This document shows, piece after piece, positions 63,960 through 64,000 of a DNA stretch of 64,000 nt; positions within the stretch are counted from its first letter, which is position 1; every line of letters starts with the position of its first letter. The stretch is from Acidovorax sp. HDW3 (GTDB lineage Bacteria; Pseudomonadota; Gammaproteobacteria; Burkholderiales; Burkholderiaceae_C). The notes beneath the pieces are model-generated. The model did no database searches. It had not been told where the DNA came from and saw only the letters and a list, made by a program, of their open reading frames with translations. Where the stretch lies: NCBI RefSeq assembly GCF_011303755.1, contig NZ_CP049885.1:1470001-1534000 (forward strand). Direction: 5' to 3'. The position numbers were made by a program, and so were the translations under genes.

Positions 63960-64000
63960 ATGCAAGCAGCTCTGTCGAGCCCCCATCCGGCCACCTCCGC
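63960..64000 (+). CDS. Start of a Fur-controlled gene, truncated by window edge
   Basis: ATG behind GAGGGAGA opens a frame (MQAALSSPHPATS) that runs off the window. Only 13 residues are visible, too few for a family call. The Fur box and the tonB-exbBD neighbours suggest an iron- or heme-uptake function. Confidence 0.55.
   Translation, partial: MQAALSSPHPATS

Overview
The window is a dense, high-GC chromosomal segment from a betaproteobacterium of the order Burkholderiales, most likely family Comamonadaceae (Acidovorax, Alicycliphilus or a relative). The placement is inferred from gene content and order (thrS-infC-rpmI-rplT-pheS-pheT-ihfA-merR; pepA-holC divergent from lptF-lptG; coexisting dimeric and monomeric isocitrate dehydrogenases; a SWIB-domain protein) and from a dispersed palindromic repeat seen about 18 times. 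No prophage, plasmid, CRISPR or rRNA genes were seen.

Layout. 0-7.4 kb: 3' part of a TetR regulator, then an RND efflux adaptor and pump, a PIMT-like methyltransferase, a rhodanese and a TolC-type outer membrane channel. 7.4-17.5 kb: two GGDEF-EAL signalling proteins around waaA and a phosphomannomutase/phosphoglucomutase, then a solitary, divergent TrpB and an MHYT membrane protein. 17.5-22.6 kb: dimeric icd, a DUF192 protein, monomeric idh and sodB. 22.7-28.2 kb: xseA, then exbB-exbD-lpxK-Trm112-kdsB-adk (proton channel, lipid A and KDO activation, nucleotide metabolism). 28.2-29.6 kb: an island bounded by 17-bp inverted repeats. It carries two near-identical integron attC-type sites and an AT-rich aspartate/glutamate racemase cassette, set exactly between the adk terminator and the asparaginase stop codon. 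29.6-45 kb: asparaginase, lexA with an SOS box, a hydroxyacid dehydrogenase, pepA-holC, lptFG-cbiX, cysB, an aminotransferase, a hybrid sensor kinase, a pseudouridine synthase, an SDR, a thiolase and a bacteriohemerythrin.

45-57 kb: tRNA-Pro(GGG), then on the minus strand merR, ihfA, pheT, pheS, rplT, rpmI, infC and thrS, followed by aceA. The thrS leader encodes a 13-residue peptide with six threonines and has the pairing segments of a classical transcription attenuator. infC appears to start at ATC. A DMT exporter, an RraA-like protein and the SWIB protein follow.

57-64 kb: an iron-acquisition block with Fur-box-like sites: TonB-dependent siderophore receptor, PiuC-type dioxygenase, an FMN hydroxyacid oxidase, a Bfd-like ferredoxin with a cysteine-rich tail, tonB-exbB-exbD, and the start of another gene behind a good Fur box.

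The strongest leads are the thrS attenuator, the attC/racemase island, the dispersed repeat that has entered at least seven reading frames, and a TCTT-N4-AAGA palindrome shared upstream of monomeric idh and aceA.
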